Source: Balanoglossus misakiensis (taxonomy: Eukaryota > Hemichordata). Taken from it: a DNA stretch of 64,000 bases. Position numbers and translations under genes: made by a program. Below, piece by piece: positions 12,426 through 24,724 of this stretch (its first letter is position 1; each line of letters starts with the position of its first letter). Under the pieces are notes generated by a model. The model was not told the DNA's origin and did no database searches. It saw only the letters and a list, made by a program, of their open reading frames with translations. The stretch covers positions 8,928,001-8,992,000 of the forward strand of contig CM082591.2 in the NCBI GenBank assembly GCA_040954595.2, given 5' to 3'.

Positions 12426-12779
12426 TCTATCTGAATATAGATTTTATTTGTGAAATGGAGGGCATATGTATAAGGAGGTAGGTTGGGTGGGAAAGGTAGG
12501 ACAAGCGTCTTAGAAAGTGAGGACTGGTGTGGAATAAAAAGAAAAAAAATGTCTAAGAGGGTGATGCCTGGAAGCTTAAATTGTTTTCCGTCTGATACCA
12601 CTGCCAGATTGATAAAAGAAGGGTATCTGAGTCCAGTTTCGGATTTATAAAAATAAAAATGCGGAGACCATACCAAGTTTACCTAATGGTAAAAGTTCAT
12701 ATCACACTTTGCTGATCTATGTACCCTATGTTGTTCACTGGTAGGAGGCCTTGTCTTTGCCCTTTTATTGATTTTTCAG

Positions 12780-12980
12780 AACCACACTGCAGTCGGAAGA
12801 GCCTATAAGACTATTTTCAGCAGCAGTGCATGCCTGTTTCTCATCAGGATGTCATCAATGGATATCTTTCGTTTGAGGCACTTACAAACAAAAACTATGA
12901 CTTCACATGCGTGATTTGTGGCCACTTTCCCCCAATCATTGTTATGGATCTAAACAGGAAGACTGCTTTTGATTATGCTG
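12780..12980 (+). pseudogene. KDZ/Zisupton-like gene, exon C
   Basis: Acceptor AG at 12778-12779, donor GT at 12981. The first part reads NHTAVGRAYKTIFSS in phase with exon B, then the frame shifts by one base, giving HQDVINGYLSFEALTNKNY and CVICGHFPPIIVMDLNRK, a zinc-ribbon-like C-x2-C block typical of the same family. The exon is 201 bp where 202 would be needed to match exon D, which confirms a single-base loss. This is a true frameshift or a sequencing error. Confidence 0.65.
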
Positions 12981-13272
12981 GTAATACATTAAATGTAATT
13001 GTCCACAAAATAGCAATAGCTTGTATTTCCAAAATGCGAATGACGACATCATGTATTCATATCTCCAATTTACAAGTGACGTCATGTAATCAAATCATCA
13101 AATTTTTATTGTGTCTGCATGAATATGATTCTTAGATTGTAATTTGACCTTTGAACCCTATGCATTATATTGGCAATGTTAGTTATAAGGGCAATGTCTT
13201 TGATAAAGACTTGATTTTTTTTTGCAAATTTGGTTTTGTTGACATTATTACATCCTTGTTGATTTCTCACAG

Positions 13273-13374
13273 ATTTAGATACTGAAATGTCAAGTGAGGT
13301 GTGTGATTCTGTTGATGCAGACTCTTTCTGGTAACAAATTCACAGGGAAATTATTGCCAGAGGGGTTTATCCAG
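13273..13374 (+). pseudogene. KDZ/Zisupton-like gene, exon D
   Basis: A 102-bp exon with acceptor AG at 13271-13272 and donor GTAAAT at 13375. It encodes DLDTEMSSEVCDSVDADSFW, an in-frame TAA, then QIHREIIARGVYP. It starts with the two bases completing the codon left open by exon C and leaves one base (G) for the next exon, which exon E at 33053 completes. The TAA is a nonsense lesion. Confidence 0.6.
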
Positions 13375-13445
13375 GTAAATGTATTTTTATTGACATTACA
13401 TGTTGAGGAATAGTTTAATTTTTACATGTACGCCATCAATTTTGT

Positions 13446-14100
13446 AATTCTGCCTGTACAAAATATACTTATAAGAAACTTATAAGAAACTTATAAGATT
13501 CTTATAAGATTCTTATAAGTATTTTGTATGCAAATTAGTCAGAAAAATATAAGAAATATGATTACAACCTCCTCTGTTTCTTATAAGAATTATGTAAGAT
13601 TCTTGCTAATTTGCATACAAAATACTTATAAGAAAGTTATGATAGTATCCTAGCCTTCTTATAAGATTCTTATAAGAAGTAAGTGGGATATTTATAAGAA
13701 ATTTATCTATTTCTTATGCATTTCTTGCTAATTTGCATACAAAAAACTTATAAGAAATTTATAACAATGTCTTAGGCTTCTTATAAAATACTTATAAGAA
13801 AGTTATCAGAATGTCTTGGGCTTCTTATAAGATACTTATAAGATATATAGTTCTAGATTTACAAGAAATTCACCTATTTCTTATAAATTTCTTGCTAATT
13901 TGCATACATTTTCTTATAAGACAGTTATGAGAATGGCCTAGGCTTCCTATAAGATCTTGTAAGAAATTATCTAGGATATGTATAAGAAATGTATCCATAT
14001 CTTATACATTTCTTGCTAATTTGCATATATAATTCTTATAAGAAAGTTATGAGAATGGCCTAGGTTTCCTATAAGTTTCTTATAAGAAATTGCTGGGGAC
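13446..14100. repeat. CTTATAAG-rich degenerate tandem repeat
   Basis: The palindromic word CTTATAAG occurs repeatedly, and TTGCTAATTTGCATAC recurs four times at spacings of about 120-165 bp. It lies just inside the 5' end of the large intron. A second CTTATAAG-rich block lies at about 32105-32455, near the 3' end of the same intron. Confidence 0.7.
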
Positions 14101-14199
14101 AATCATTATATTTGTCCATTTCTTGCATAATTTTCATACAAAACAGTTACAGAAATATTATAATTATATTTCTTATGGATATTTTGTATGGAAATTGGG

Positions 14200-15160
14200 C
14201 AAGAATTGGAAAAGAGACATACAATTTTCTTAGTACATTCTGCTTTAAAAACATACATTTTTATACATTTCTGGATCAATTCTCATGACAAAGTCATCAG
14301 AGGGCTCCCATTGTCTTTTATCAAATTAGTGGCATATATTACTAAAAGTTACTAAAAACATTCTAATCATAACAAACATACGCACATCAGATGACTGCTT
14401 TTAGATCCCACGTAGATAAGTTTACAAGGAAAACACAAACAATTGTAGCAATCTGTGTCACAACTGTAACAAAGTTATCTTGATGATTCACACAAATATC
14501 CTTATTTGGACAAAGTGTACTGAACCATGATGCAACTTTAACATATTGCAAAGTTGAAGAGAAATAAAATTTGTGGTTGCACACCAATGCCCTAACTTCA
14601 AGACGTGGACACCTATGAGCTTACTGTACTTTATGACTATATGTTCAATGTTGTATAGTATGTTCTATTTTTCATTTTAATCAAAATTACACTAAGACAA
14701 TGTGAAAAGATAAAATGTTAGGAGAGTACCTCAAGTGACATTGTATGACCATATGAGTAGCGAAATAGACGCCAGTATTGACGGCTGACAAGTCTACATA
14801 GTGGATGATGATATAATAATCATCAACAGTAAATGCGGGCTAAATGCCATCAACTCATTGCATGCAATGTCCAGTACACAAAGTGAAGACAAACTATATC
14901 AGAAATTAGAATCAATTTTTTAATCAGAAACATATTAACAATGAGGAACAAGTCTCAAAAATGAAAACATTATATTTCAATTGTTAAATTGGTGTGTCGT
15001 TATTTTTTTCCATTTTATCAAGATTTCATTACATTTGCCCATATGGGCGCCTAAACCTCATGCAACAGGCATTTTCCTCCCCTGTCTACGACCAGCTTGA
15101 TTAAAAAAGTGAAAATGGCGAAGCCAAAAAACAACAAACATTACGGTCCATGTGGAAACA
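14200..15160. other. Intronic sequence without recognised features
   Basis: Only short open frames are present, with no recognisable motif and no repeat boundary. It lies between the CTTATAAG array and the 3' end of the BEN-domain gene. Confidence 0.4.
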
Positions 15161-15167
15161 AAAACCT

Positions 15168-17749
15168 CTACAGTGTTCCACTGGCTGCCACAGTCTTCTT
15201 CAGCTTTTTACGTGTGTCTGCACACTGACAGTTGATGACTTGGACCACTTCCCTCGCTGTGAATTTGGGGCATTTTGACATCACAAATTCTAGTTTTAAA
15301 AAAAAGACAAAAAGCCATTTTACTATAATACTAGTAATTGAAAGTTCGTAATTTACGACTGACTGTACCCATTCTTAACTGCCTTATGATGGGAAAAAAT
15401 TAAATAATAAAGCCACCATAAGCACTACTCTAGAAAACAAGTCAGAAAATTTTACAGATTAGACAAATACAGCCACCTACTCGCTGATTTTTCAATCACA
15501 TGACATTTGTACATTGTGAACTGAACACATTGGGTTCCCCTATACAAGGGTTTTAAGAAAATATATTCTTTTAGGGGTTTAAGAAATAGACAGAAAAATA
15601 CAATTCCTGAAAGGGTCCATTTTATATTTTTGCATCCTTTAAGTAAAAATGGCCAGTAGATCATATAAGAGGGAGTAAATTCAATGATATGTAGGCAATG
15701 TATGATTCCAACGTACCTTTGATGGCCTGTACAATATGTATAGGTAGTCCAGGACGCATCCTGCTACCCTCAGCACAAGAATCTGCTAATTTTTGTGGAG
15801 TAAAAAAAACTTGAAGCAGATTTCTGACAAGCTTGGCGGGGGACCCCTTTGCTGCGGCAAGGCTAAAATCGCGATGTACTCTCCTGATGAGTACACCCCC
15901 ACCAATATCAACCATCTCAGCTGAATCTGTTGTTGCCTGAATAATATGGAAATTCAAAACAAAATGATAAGTACAAGATTTACAATTTTTACACTATAAT
16001 CTGAATCTACACATGTTATAAAACATAATTTTTTGTGACAAACTAGTTACACCTCTTGTGTATTTTATTCAAGAGGTTTAGTGATATACATGTATGACAT
16101 CGCTTGAAGATACATACCAGAACCTGCTTTGGGGATGGTGTTGGTTCAGCTGGTGGTGTTATTGTTGTTGTTGTTGTCCATTCAGATGTTGATGTACCGG
16201 TAGATGACTGCTGGCTTGATAGTAAATCAACAAACTCTCTGACAGCTGGGTTTGACATCATACACACCAGCTTACCGCAGACAAATTTATCATCAGAAGG
16301 GCGAGGTTTCATTTCAAGCATGGCAATTCTTGTTTCCAATTGCGCAATTTTAGTGTTTTTCATTTTCAGTGAAAGTTCCAGGTTTTTGATTTTCTCCTGT
16401 GATTCCTTCAGCTGGCTTCCAGATTCAACTACATCCTCAGTGATTTCGTCAGAAGAGGTGGGGGGTTGGCCAGCATTTTGGTGACCATAATTTTTTGTGC
16501 AGCAATTTGTGCCTGTATTTCTTTTCTTTTTTCTGTATTTGAACGTTTCTTGTCCGTCTGTTCCATATCAATTTTGCTCTTCTTTGCTTTTGGTGTCTAA
16601 AATAAACCAGTATTTTATGATTAGTGTTAAATACATCTCATTTCACATTGGAAATGCTCATCACTAAACCGAATTAGGGGAAAGCAAGACATTTATTGCA
16701 AAAACAACAAATGCTATTGATATTGACGAATTGCCATGGCAACACGGTCCGGTGAGGCATGTAATAAAAAATATTATTGCCTGAATACATAGTGTGTTTG
16801 ACCATTTGCCCTTGTTCGTCTGGCAAATGACGGGGATGGAACGGAGCGGCACAGCTCAGTGTGCGATTCAAATATTGTGTGTACAGTATAAAATGATAAA
16901 CTCTGGTATCACAGCACATGTCATTGACTGATTACAGTAAACTAGCATGAGGTAATTAACGAGGTAATTGAACAGATTTGATCTGGTTGTTTTAATAACC
17001 TTTGTGAGTGTGTTCTGAGCTATAACTGATTTCTTTCTGAATGCAATTGACAGATATGTTAATTTCAAATAACCAGACATACCTCCTTTGGTTTTCCAGG
17101 TGGTGTTGCTTTTCTTGAGGAGTATGCAAGTTTCAATTGCAACAACTGCCTTGAAGCTTCGTCTTTGTCATCTGCAAAAAGTGAATGACACCAGTAATAT
17201 CAAAGATAGCATCAAATTGCTCTCAGTTGTTCAAGATTGCAACATTCAATTTTGTTGCAAATCATTGTTCTCTTATTTGATTAATTTCCAACAAAACTAC
17301 TTTATGATGGTGCCTTCAAAAATTAGATGTACATTTACCAATGAAAATTATAAGCTTATATGTGGATGTCATAGAGAACATTCCTCGCATAGAGAACATT
17401 TCAGGAAACCAATAATGTTAAAACACGTCAATAAGTTTCTTAAAATTGGTTTTTGACCAAAATAAAAAAAATGCCCAAAAAGAACAATGTTGACATTTCC
17501 ATCATAATTTCATTTGCAGTGTGGTGTGTAAACATCGCTTGCAATGTACAATGGAAATTTAAAAGATATACCTGTTGTGAATAATATTTTTGCCAAATAC
17601 TTTTTGCCATCGGTCCATGATGCCATACATTGGTCTCCCATTTCTAGGGCAGCTCCATCCTGAAGAGAAATACCTATCTCTTCATCTTCCACCTGAGTGG
17701 CTTTAATGATGTTACTCAGTTTTCCATTTTCCTTGAATCGGACTATCAC
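15168..17749 (-). CDS. BEN-domain protein gene, five exons
   Basis: Minus-strand exons with GT/AG borders and matching phases: 17749-17572, 17171-17083, 16596-16118, 15936-15717 and 15289-15168, which ends in TAG. Exon 1 encodes a Tudor/PWWP-like segment (MASWTDGKKYLAKIL). Exon 3 carries a basic stretch and a coiled-coil (KIAQLETRIAMLEMK). Exons 4-5 carry the BEN domain (EMVDIGGGVLI, KLVRNLLQVFFTPQKLADS, then KFTAREVVQVINCQC and a basic tail). BEN domains bind DNA in chromatin regulators, so a nuclear role is likely. Exon 3 is one base out of frame at a run of six C (about 16461-16466), which may be a sequencing error. The start is unresolved: the first exon opens with GTG and an upstream in-frame TGA, so an earlier exon may exist. 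It lies inside the large KDZ-like intron, on the opposite strand. Confidence 0.75.
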
Positions 17750-17779
17750 TCATTTCACTGAAATATGAGAGCATTTTTC

Positions 17780-18540
17780 TTACTCACAGATGTGATCAAC
17801 TTGAAATCAATGCCAGCAAACCACATGATATGATAGCCAAAGGGAGGAACAGCTATTAACTTCAAGCAATTTCAACACATGGTTCTAGTACAGATGCCCA
17901 CTGAATTTTTAAAACAGACAGTCACTTTATAATTACATTAGGCTAGTTCTATCCCTTACTATATAACGTGATAAATGCCCAGTATTCTGGTTGTCAACAC
18001 AGCCAGTACATGTGTAATGACCATTGTTGTTGTTTTTGACAAATGAATTCTAGACCAAACTTGAATCAATTTCCAACAATAACAATACTGAATGCACACA
18101 TCAATGTTGTGTTAATAAGCTAAATTTTGGGTATTTAATCATGCTTCAATCAAGTATTGGAATGAGAACTGCAGCTGGTAGTGATAGACAGAAAAAAAAA
18201 TACTGAAAAAATAGCCAAAAGTTAGCTATGGAGCTTTACACGTGCATGTTGCTCATGATTAAATATTGTTGCTCTCGTTAACTTTTGCCTCAACTATGAA
18301 CTTCCTCAAGGAGACTAACAACTTACATTTTAGGGATATGAAAAAAAAAGATTTGGCAAGGGCGACGCTGTTGCTGGGTGGCAAAAATGAAAATAAAAAA
18401 GTGTCCAACAGGGGTCGCGACCCTTTACCGTAATTTGCGAAGACACAAGAGACGCTCGTTTTCAAACCCAACCGTAGGCTTATCGAAACACAAACAATGT
18501 AGCAGCACGATGTGATAGGGGTGTGTGCGTAAACGTATCA
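17780..18540. other. Region upstream of the BEN gene, no recognised gene
   Basis: No exon with family resemblance is visible. Any first exon or promoter of the minus-strand BEN gene should lie here, but no clear promoter element can be named. Confidence 0.35.
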
Positions 18541-18836
18541 CCATTGAAGCGCATCATAGACGACTTTCCTGAAGTGGAAGATCGCGATTATTTATGCTTG
18601 CGCAAGGTGTTACGGCAAGAGCTCGACGACGCTGTGTAGCGTTTGTCTGCGATAAGACGCAAGAATGTTGGGAAAGTAACGTACTTTTCCGTGCGCTAAT
18701 TACCATGACCACGTTGACCGGTAGTGCGTGGCGGTCCGGTTATGCAAATGAAACTTTAGACATGTTAAAACTGTATTTCGCAACGCATGCTTAGAATAGG
18801 GTTGTACAAGTTAGTGTATGCGACAAATCCCACATC

Positions 18837-19954
18837 GTGAAAGCATCTTCAAACGGAACACCACAAACTTCAATATCATTCAAAATGCCGCTCCAGCGAA
18901 ATCAAATATTGCTTCTCATATCTTGTATCCGAAGTATGATGGTGATATTGTCTGTAGTCTCCGTGGTCATCCATCTCCCAATGTATTCTGAAGAACGGGA
19001 AGTGTATCATCTAGCGCAGTTGGTTGATGGTCTGTCGTTTATCCAGATCTTGACACGTCTGTTGTGTGACATCCTGCGTCCACCTTTACGACGACCACCA
19101 ACCATATACAACCTGCTTTTTTCAAACGATGATGGTATTGGCCGAGGTAATGGCGTAGATGTTTGGACATCATTACAAGGACGTCCTCGCCATTTCTGGA
19201 TGTTAACTGGAGAAACCATTCAATCGATGGAAGCTAGTATACATGACCTGGAACCGAATCTACGTCGTCATCCTGCCATGGATTAAAGAAATCGTTTTCT
19301 TCTCACTTTTATTTGGCTACGGCATTATCCTACTCTAGACTTACTAGCAGCGTGGTTTGGGGTAAGCAACACGACTATTCATAGAGAAATACGTCACCTT
19401 CTCTCATTAATTTGGCATTACTTTCGACGTAGCGTCCGCTGGCCATCGTTGGAACGCTTTGGACAACTACGTGGACAATGGGAACATTTTCCTAATGCCG
19501 TAGGTACAATCGATGGTACTCTACATGAAATATATCGTCCCGAAGTTGAAGAACAGCATAACTTTTACAGTGGATACGCTCGTCATCATGCAATGAGCAC
19601 CCAAGTTATTGTGGACAATCAATGTAACATTATTTTCATTCAGTCGGGATTTCTGGGACATGCTAATGATGCCGTGCAGTACAGATTGTTACCATCGATA
19701 GTGTTGAAAGGTGAATTGCAGATTCCACGAGATGTATATTTTTTGGCTGACCAAGGATACCCAAATATGTATCCGCTATTAACGAGATTTCCAACCCGTG
19801 AGTTGCGTGGTCCGTACCGCCCAGAGATGCTCGTATTCAATAGAGAATTTAATTTTGCCCGAGTTTATGTTGAACATGCCATAAAATATATGAAAACTTA
19901 TAGGGCAATTAATTCTGTTTATCGGCACCCACGTTGGCTAATGCCGATTATTTA
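18837..19954 (+). pseudogene. PIF/Harbinger (HARBI1-like) DDE transposase, interrupted
   Basis: One frame runs from 18837 to the edge of the A element at 19955, broken only by a TAA at 19284. It has the features of the DDE superfamily 4 nuclease of Harbinger transposons: a helical N-terminal part with HLAQLVDG...FIQILTRLL, a helix-turn-helix-like stretch (AAWFGVSNTTIHREIRHLL), first acid in NAVGTIDGTLHEI, second in DVYFLADQGYPN, and a glutamate in RVYVEHAIKYMK. HARBI1 relatives are usually about 350-400 residues; here about 372 precede the break and the C-terminus is displaced or lost. It sits in the large KDZ-like intron. It could have mobilised the Harbinger MITEs in this window, but their termini cannot be matched to it here. 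Confidence 0.8.
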
Positions 19955-22900
19955 GACCATGAGCCAGTAGGGGTTTACCTCCCCCCCCCCCCCCCCCGGA
20001 GGAATTTTCTAGACAATGTTTTTCTGAAAGCCTATCATATACTGAGTAAAATTCACTTTGTTTGCCATCTGGGCACCGGGGCGTTTTCGAGTTATTGGCT
20101 TCTAAATTATATTGGGTAACGTATGTAGGAAAGCCTAAAAGTGCATATAAATTGACGTAGGGGGGTAAATTAGTCTTGTAAAATACTGTCTCTCTGAACG
20201 TATACCTATGACAAATCATGACATCATAGTGACATCATAAGTCAAAATACCCTTACGAAAATGGTGTTCTGTTCACCTATAAATGTGAGGTTTTGCAAAA
20301 CATGTCTCTGTGCAATTGCACTGATGAAAACTGTGATGTGTCTGATATCATCAGAAAGCTGATTGAGTAAAGTATCTAATTATTGCAAAACATTGATATA
20401 ATAATCAATTACGTCATCATTACGTCATACTTCCAAGTACCCTTACCAATTAGTGACTATGATGACAAGTTATTACCCTAGGAGATAGGTGCCTTTAAAT
20501 AAAAAAATTAATAAGGAAGGTTTGTGAAGTCCATTCTATGTAAAAATGGTGCTGATTCCAAAAAAGTCAGTTTTATTGACCCTACCCAAGACAAAATTGC
20601 CATTTTCGCACTTTTTAACCCAAAAAAGGTCATTTTTAGAAAACACTAAAAACACACTGTTTTCGTCACATTCGAAGATCTGATGACATATGATATGCCT
20701 ATTCTATGTAAAATTTGGTTGATATTGCGAAAATAGCAGTCTGACTGACCCCACCCAAGACAAAATTGCCATTTGGGCACTTTTTAACCCAAAAAAGGTC
20801 ATTTTTAGAAAACACTAAAAACACACTGTTTTCGTCACATTCGAAGATCTGATGACATATGATATGCCTATTCTATGTAAAATTTGGTTGATATTAGGAA
20901 AAAAGCAGTCTGACTGACCCCACCCAAGACAAAAATGCCATTTTGGCACTTTTTAACCCAAAAAAGGTCATTTTTAGAAAACACTAAAAACACACTGTTT
21001 TCGTCACATTCGAAGATCTGATGACATATGATATGCCTATTCTATGTAAAATTTGGTTGATATTGCGAAAAAAGCAGTCTGACCGACCCCACCCAAGACA
21101 AAATTGCCATTTTGGCACTTTTTAACCCAAAAAGGTCATTTTTAGAAAACACTAAAAACACACTGTTTTCGTCACATTCGAAGATCTGATGACATATGAT
21201 ATGCCTATTCTATGTAAAATTTGGTTGATATTACGAAAAAAGCAGGCTGACTGACCCCAAACGAGACAGAATTGCCTTTTTGACCATTTTTTGCCCAAAA
21301 ACGTCATTTTTAGACAAAACTTAAAACACACTCTTCTCTTCATATTGATTGATTTGATGATATATGGAAAGTCAATTCTATGTGTAAAATGGTGACTATA
21401 AAACATAAAGCAGTCTTTTTGACCCCAATCAATACAAAAATGCCATTTTTGGCCACATTTTTGAGGTCAACAAGGTCATTTTTACAAAAAACTAAAAACA
21501 AACTGTTTTCTTCATATTCAGAGATCTGATTATGTATGAACAGTCCATTCTATGTATAAAAAAATCTGATTGACCCCATTCTAGTCAAAATTGCGTTTTT
21601 GGCAATTTATTGCCTAAAAAGACGTACTTAAGACAAATTTATCATTTTAAACATTTTCTAGAGAAAAAAATGTTTGCAACTAATAATAAATAAAAGTCCA
21701 TTCTATCTTAAAAGTAGCGATTTTTCCAAAAAAGCACTCTTACTGACTCCACAGAGGGAAAAAAGTGCCATTTTGGCCACTTTGCTCAAAAAAGGTAAGT
21801 GCTTGAAACTTCTTTCTTTATTTTCAGAGATCTTATGATGTACGGAGAAGGTCCATTTTTGTTGAAAGGGAGCCGATTCCAAAAAAAAAATATTTTCAGC
21901 CCTACAAATTGTCATTTTGGCCATTTTTTGGTCAAAAAGGTCATTTCAAGAAAAAATGAAAACAAGCTGTTTTCTTCGTATTTAAATGTTTGATTATGAA
22001 TGGAAAGTCCATTTTTTGCAAAAAATATGCTGATACCAACACAACAGTCTTATTAAGACCCCACTAAATACAAAATTGCCACTAAGCCATCTTCTAGTCA
22101 ACAATTGTCTTTTTCATATAACAAAATAATTGGTGTTTTTTGCCTTTTGAGTTTTGATGTTATATTTGCATATTTAAAATGTCATACCATATGATATCAG
22201 TTGAATTGATGATATTGAAAGGCAGAGTTGCCACAAGTTGGCACATTTAGCCTAAAATGGAACTCAACAATAAAACGGGACGATCCATGTATTCACACTG
22301 TATACTATAAGTCGGTTATACATGGTATAACTTTTTTTATGTACATCTATACCAGCTCCGGATAGATTTTTGACATTTATCCTCAGAAATTATATTATAT
22401 CATGATACCTCCGTCATTTTGATTGTACAGGGGTGCAATCCCACGATGCTAAATACTCAATAGAGCTAAAACTGGCCCCTGAACTAGCACACAGCAGGGA
22501 AAATGTGGGTTTAAACCTAATAAATATAATAAAATTTCTTAAATTCCTTGACGGTTCATTTTGGAGATGCTCTAAGTGAATATTTGGGACTTTGCCATGT
22601 GCAGTGCCTGTCTTTTTGTCGCCTGTATCATGGTCCTGGGCGACGTGTTTAGATTCATCGATGCGACTTTGGTTCAATTCGTATAACTTCTTTTACTCTC
22701 GACGCTGTTTCATCATCATTATGAGTTCAATTTGGGCTATCTCCAAATGCAAACATTTTTTTCTCTAGAAAATGTTTAAAATGATAAATTTGTCTTAAGT
22801 AGGTCTTTTAGGCAATTAATTGCCAAAACGCAATTTTGACTAGAATTGGGTCAATCAGATTTTTTTTACATAGAACGGACTTTTAATACATAATCAGATC

Positions 22901-24181
22901 TCTGAAGAATTCAAAACAGTTTGTTTTTAGTTTTTTTTGTAAAAATGACTTTTTTGACCTCAAAAATGTGGCCAAAAATGGCATTTTTGTATTGATTGGG
23001 GTCAAAAAGACTGCTTTATGTTTTATAGTCACCATTTTACACATAGAATTGACTTTCCATATATCATCAAATCAATCAATATGAAGAGAAGAGTGTGTTT
23101 TAAGTTTTGTCTAAAAATGACGTTTTTGGGCAAAAAATGGTCAAAAAGGCAATTCTGCCTCGTTTGGGGTCAGTCGGACTGCTTTTTTCGTAATATAAAC
23201 CAAATTTTACATAGAATAGGCATATCATATGTCATCAGATCTTCGAATGTGATGAAAACAGTGTGTTTTTAGTGTTTTCTAAAAATGACCTTTTTGGGGC
23301 AAAAAAGTGCCAAAATGGCAATTTTGTCTTGGGTGGGGTCAGTCAGACTGCTTTCTCCGTAATATCAACCAAATTTTACATAGAATAGGCATATCATATG
23401 TCATCAGATCTTTGAATGTGACGAAAACAGTGTGTTTTTAGTGTTTTCTAAAAATGACCTTTTTTGGGTTAAAAAGTGCCAAAATGGCAATTTTGTCTTG
23501 AGTGGGGTCAATAAGACTGACTTTTTTGGAATCAGCAACATTTTTTACATAGAATGGACTTCACAAACCTTCCTTACCAATTGTTTTTATTTAAAGGCAC
23601 CTATCTCCTAGGGTAATAACTTGTCATCATAGTCACTAATTGGTAAGGGTACTTGGAAGTATGACGTAATGATGACGTAATTGATTATTATATCAATGTT
23701 TTGCAATAATTAGATACTTTACTCAATCAGCTTTCTGTTGATACCAAACACATCACAGTTTTCATCAGTACAATTGCTCAGAGACGTGTTTTGCAAAACC
23801 TCACATTTATAGGTGAACAGAACACCATTTTCGTAAGGGTATTTTGACGTATGACGTCACTATGATGTCATGATTTGCCATATCACTTTTATTTTGTAAT
23901 TAATGGAAAGCTTGTTTATTAAGCTTTCTTTTGATACCAAATACTTCCCTGTTGTTCTAGGTATACATTCAGAGAGACAGTATTTTACAAGACTAATTTA
24001 CCCCCCTACGTCAATTTATATGCACTTTAGGCTTTCCTACATACGTTACCCAATATAATTTAGAAGCCAATAACTCGAAAACGCCCCGGTGCCCAGATGG
24101 CAAACAAAGTGAATTTTACTCAGTATATGATAGGCTTTCAGAAAAACATTGTCTCAAAAATTCCCCTACTGGCTCATGGTC
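19955..24181. mobile_element. Foldback element, family A, copy 2 (4.2 kb)
   Basis: Inverted termini GACCATGAGCCAGTAGGGG at 19955 and its complement ending at 24181, flanked by TTTA and TAAG. It shares the outer arm (about 590 bp) and repeat core with copy 1. Four near-identical 168-169-bp units lie at about 20533-21206 (the GATATGCCT word at 20692, 20861, 21030 and 21198). The right arm carries the inverted counterparts. A long C-run lies near the left end; the right end lacks the matching G-run. It truncates the Harbinger transposase frame with a TAG formed at the junction. No transposase is encoded. Confidence 0.85.
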
Positions 24182-24183
24182 TA

Positions 24184-24430
24184 AGACCCTTTCTTCGAAG
24201 ATGCATGCTGAGCATTCTCTGCTGTGTTATTCTCACCAATTGCGCTGATGCATTTCCGGATTATATTCCGTCCTCGCATGGATCGATCGCTCTTGTTGTA
24301 CCTGTTTCAAGTGTACCATGTGAAAGGGGTTTCAGAACCGTATCATGTGTGCGAAACGTAGTCGTCTACCTGACCGTCGCGTAGCCCTGCGTACATGTCT
24401 GGGTGTTCCCGGCGTTGCGAGCACACAGAC
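24184..24430 (+). pseudogene. hAT transposase C-terminal remnant
   Basis: The frame encodes IALVVPVSSVPCERGF, the hallmark of the hAT C-terminal dimerisation region. After a one-base shift it continues as QNRIMCAKRSRLPDRRV, again typical of hAT. Upstream, LRRCMLSILCCVILTN could be either hAT or the displaced C-terminus of the Harbinger transposase on the other side of the A element; I cannot decide. Only about 80 residues remain, so it is inactive. A 22-bp hairpin (24380-24401 with 24426-24447) overlaps its end. Confidence 0.65.
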
Positions 24431-24724
24431 CTGTACGCAGGGCTACGTGGCGTTGCTAATCTAATGCTGATAAGCCATTCACATGATTCATGGTCCAGCA
24501 ATGCCCTGGGAGCGCTGCGAGCGCTGCGAGATTTCTATATTGACCAGACTGTGGCCATTTTCAATGTAAAGCCGCGAAAAAAATGAATAGTAATCAAACT
24601 AAACTCTTTGATGTTATACCCATTTAATATCAAATCTTGTCTGTTCTGAGTTTACCATTCAAAGTGTTAGACTGCACTGTCATTGATACAGTAGTTATAA
24701 TTTTGGTTATTTTTTGAATTTTCA

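Noticed and set aside
16104-16484. 126-residue plus-strand frame with valine-rich stretch
   Set aside because: It is antisense to exon 3 of the BEN gene, whose phases and splice sites are consistent.
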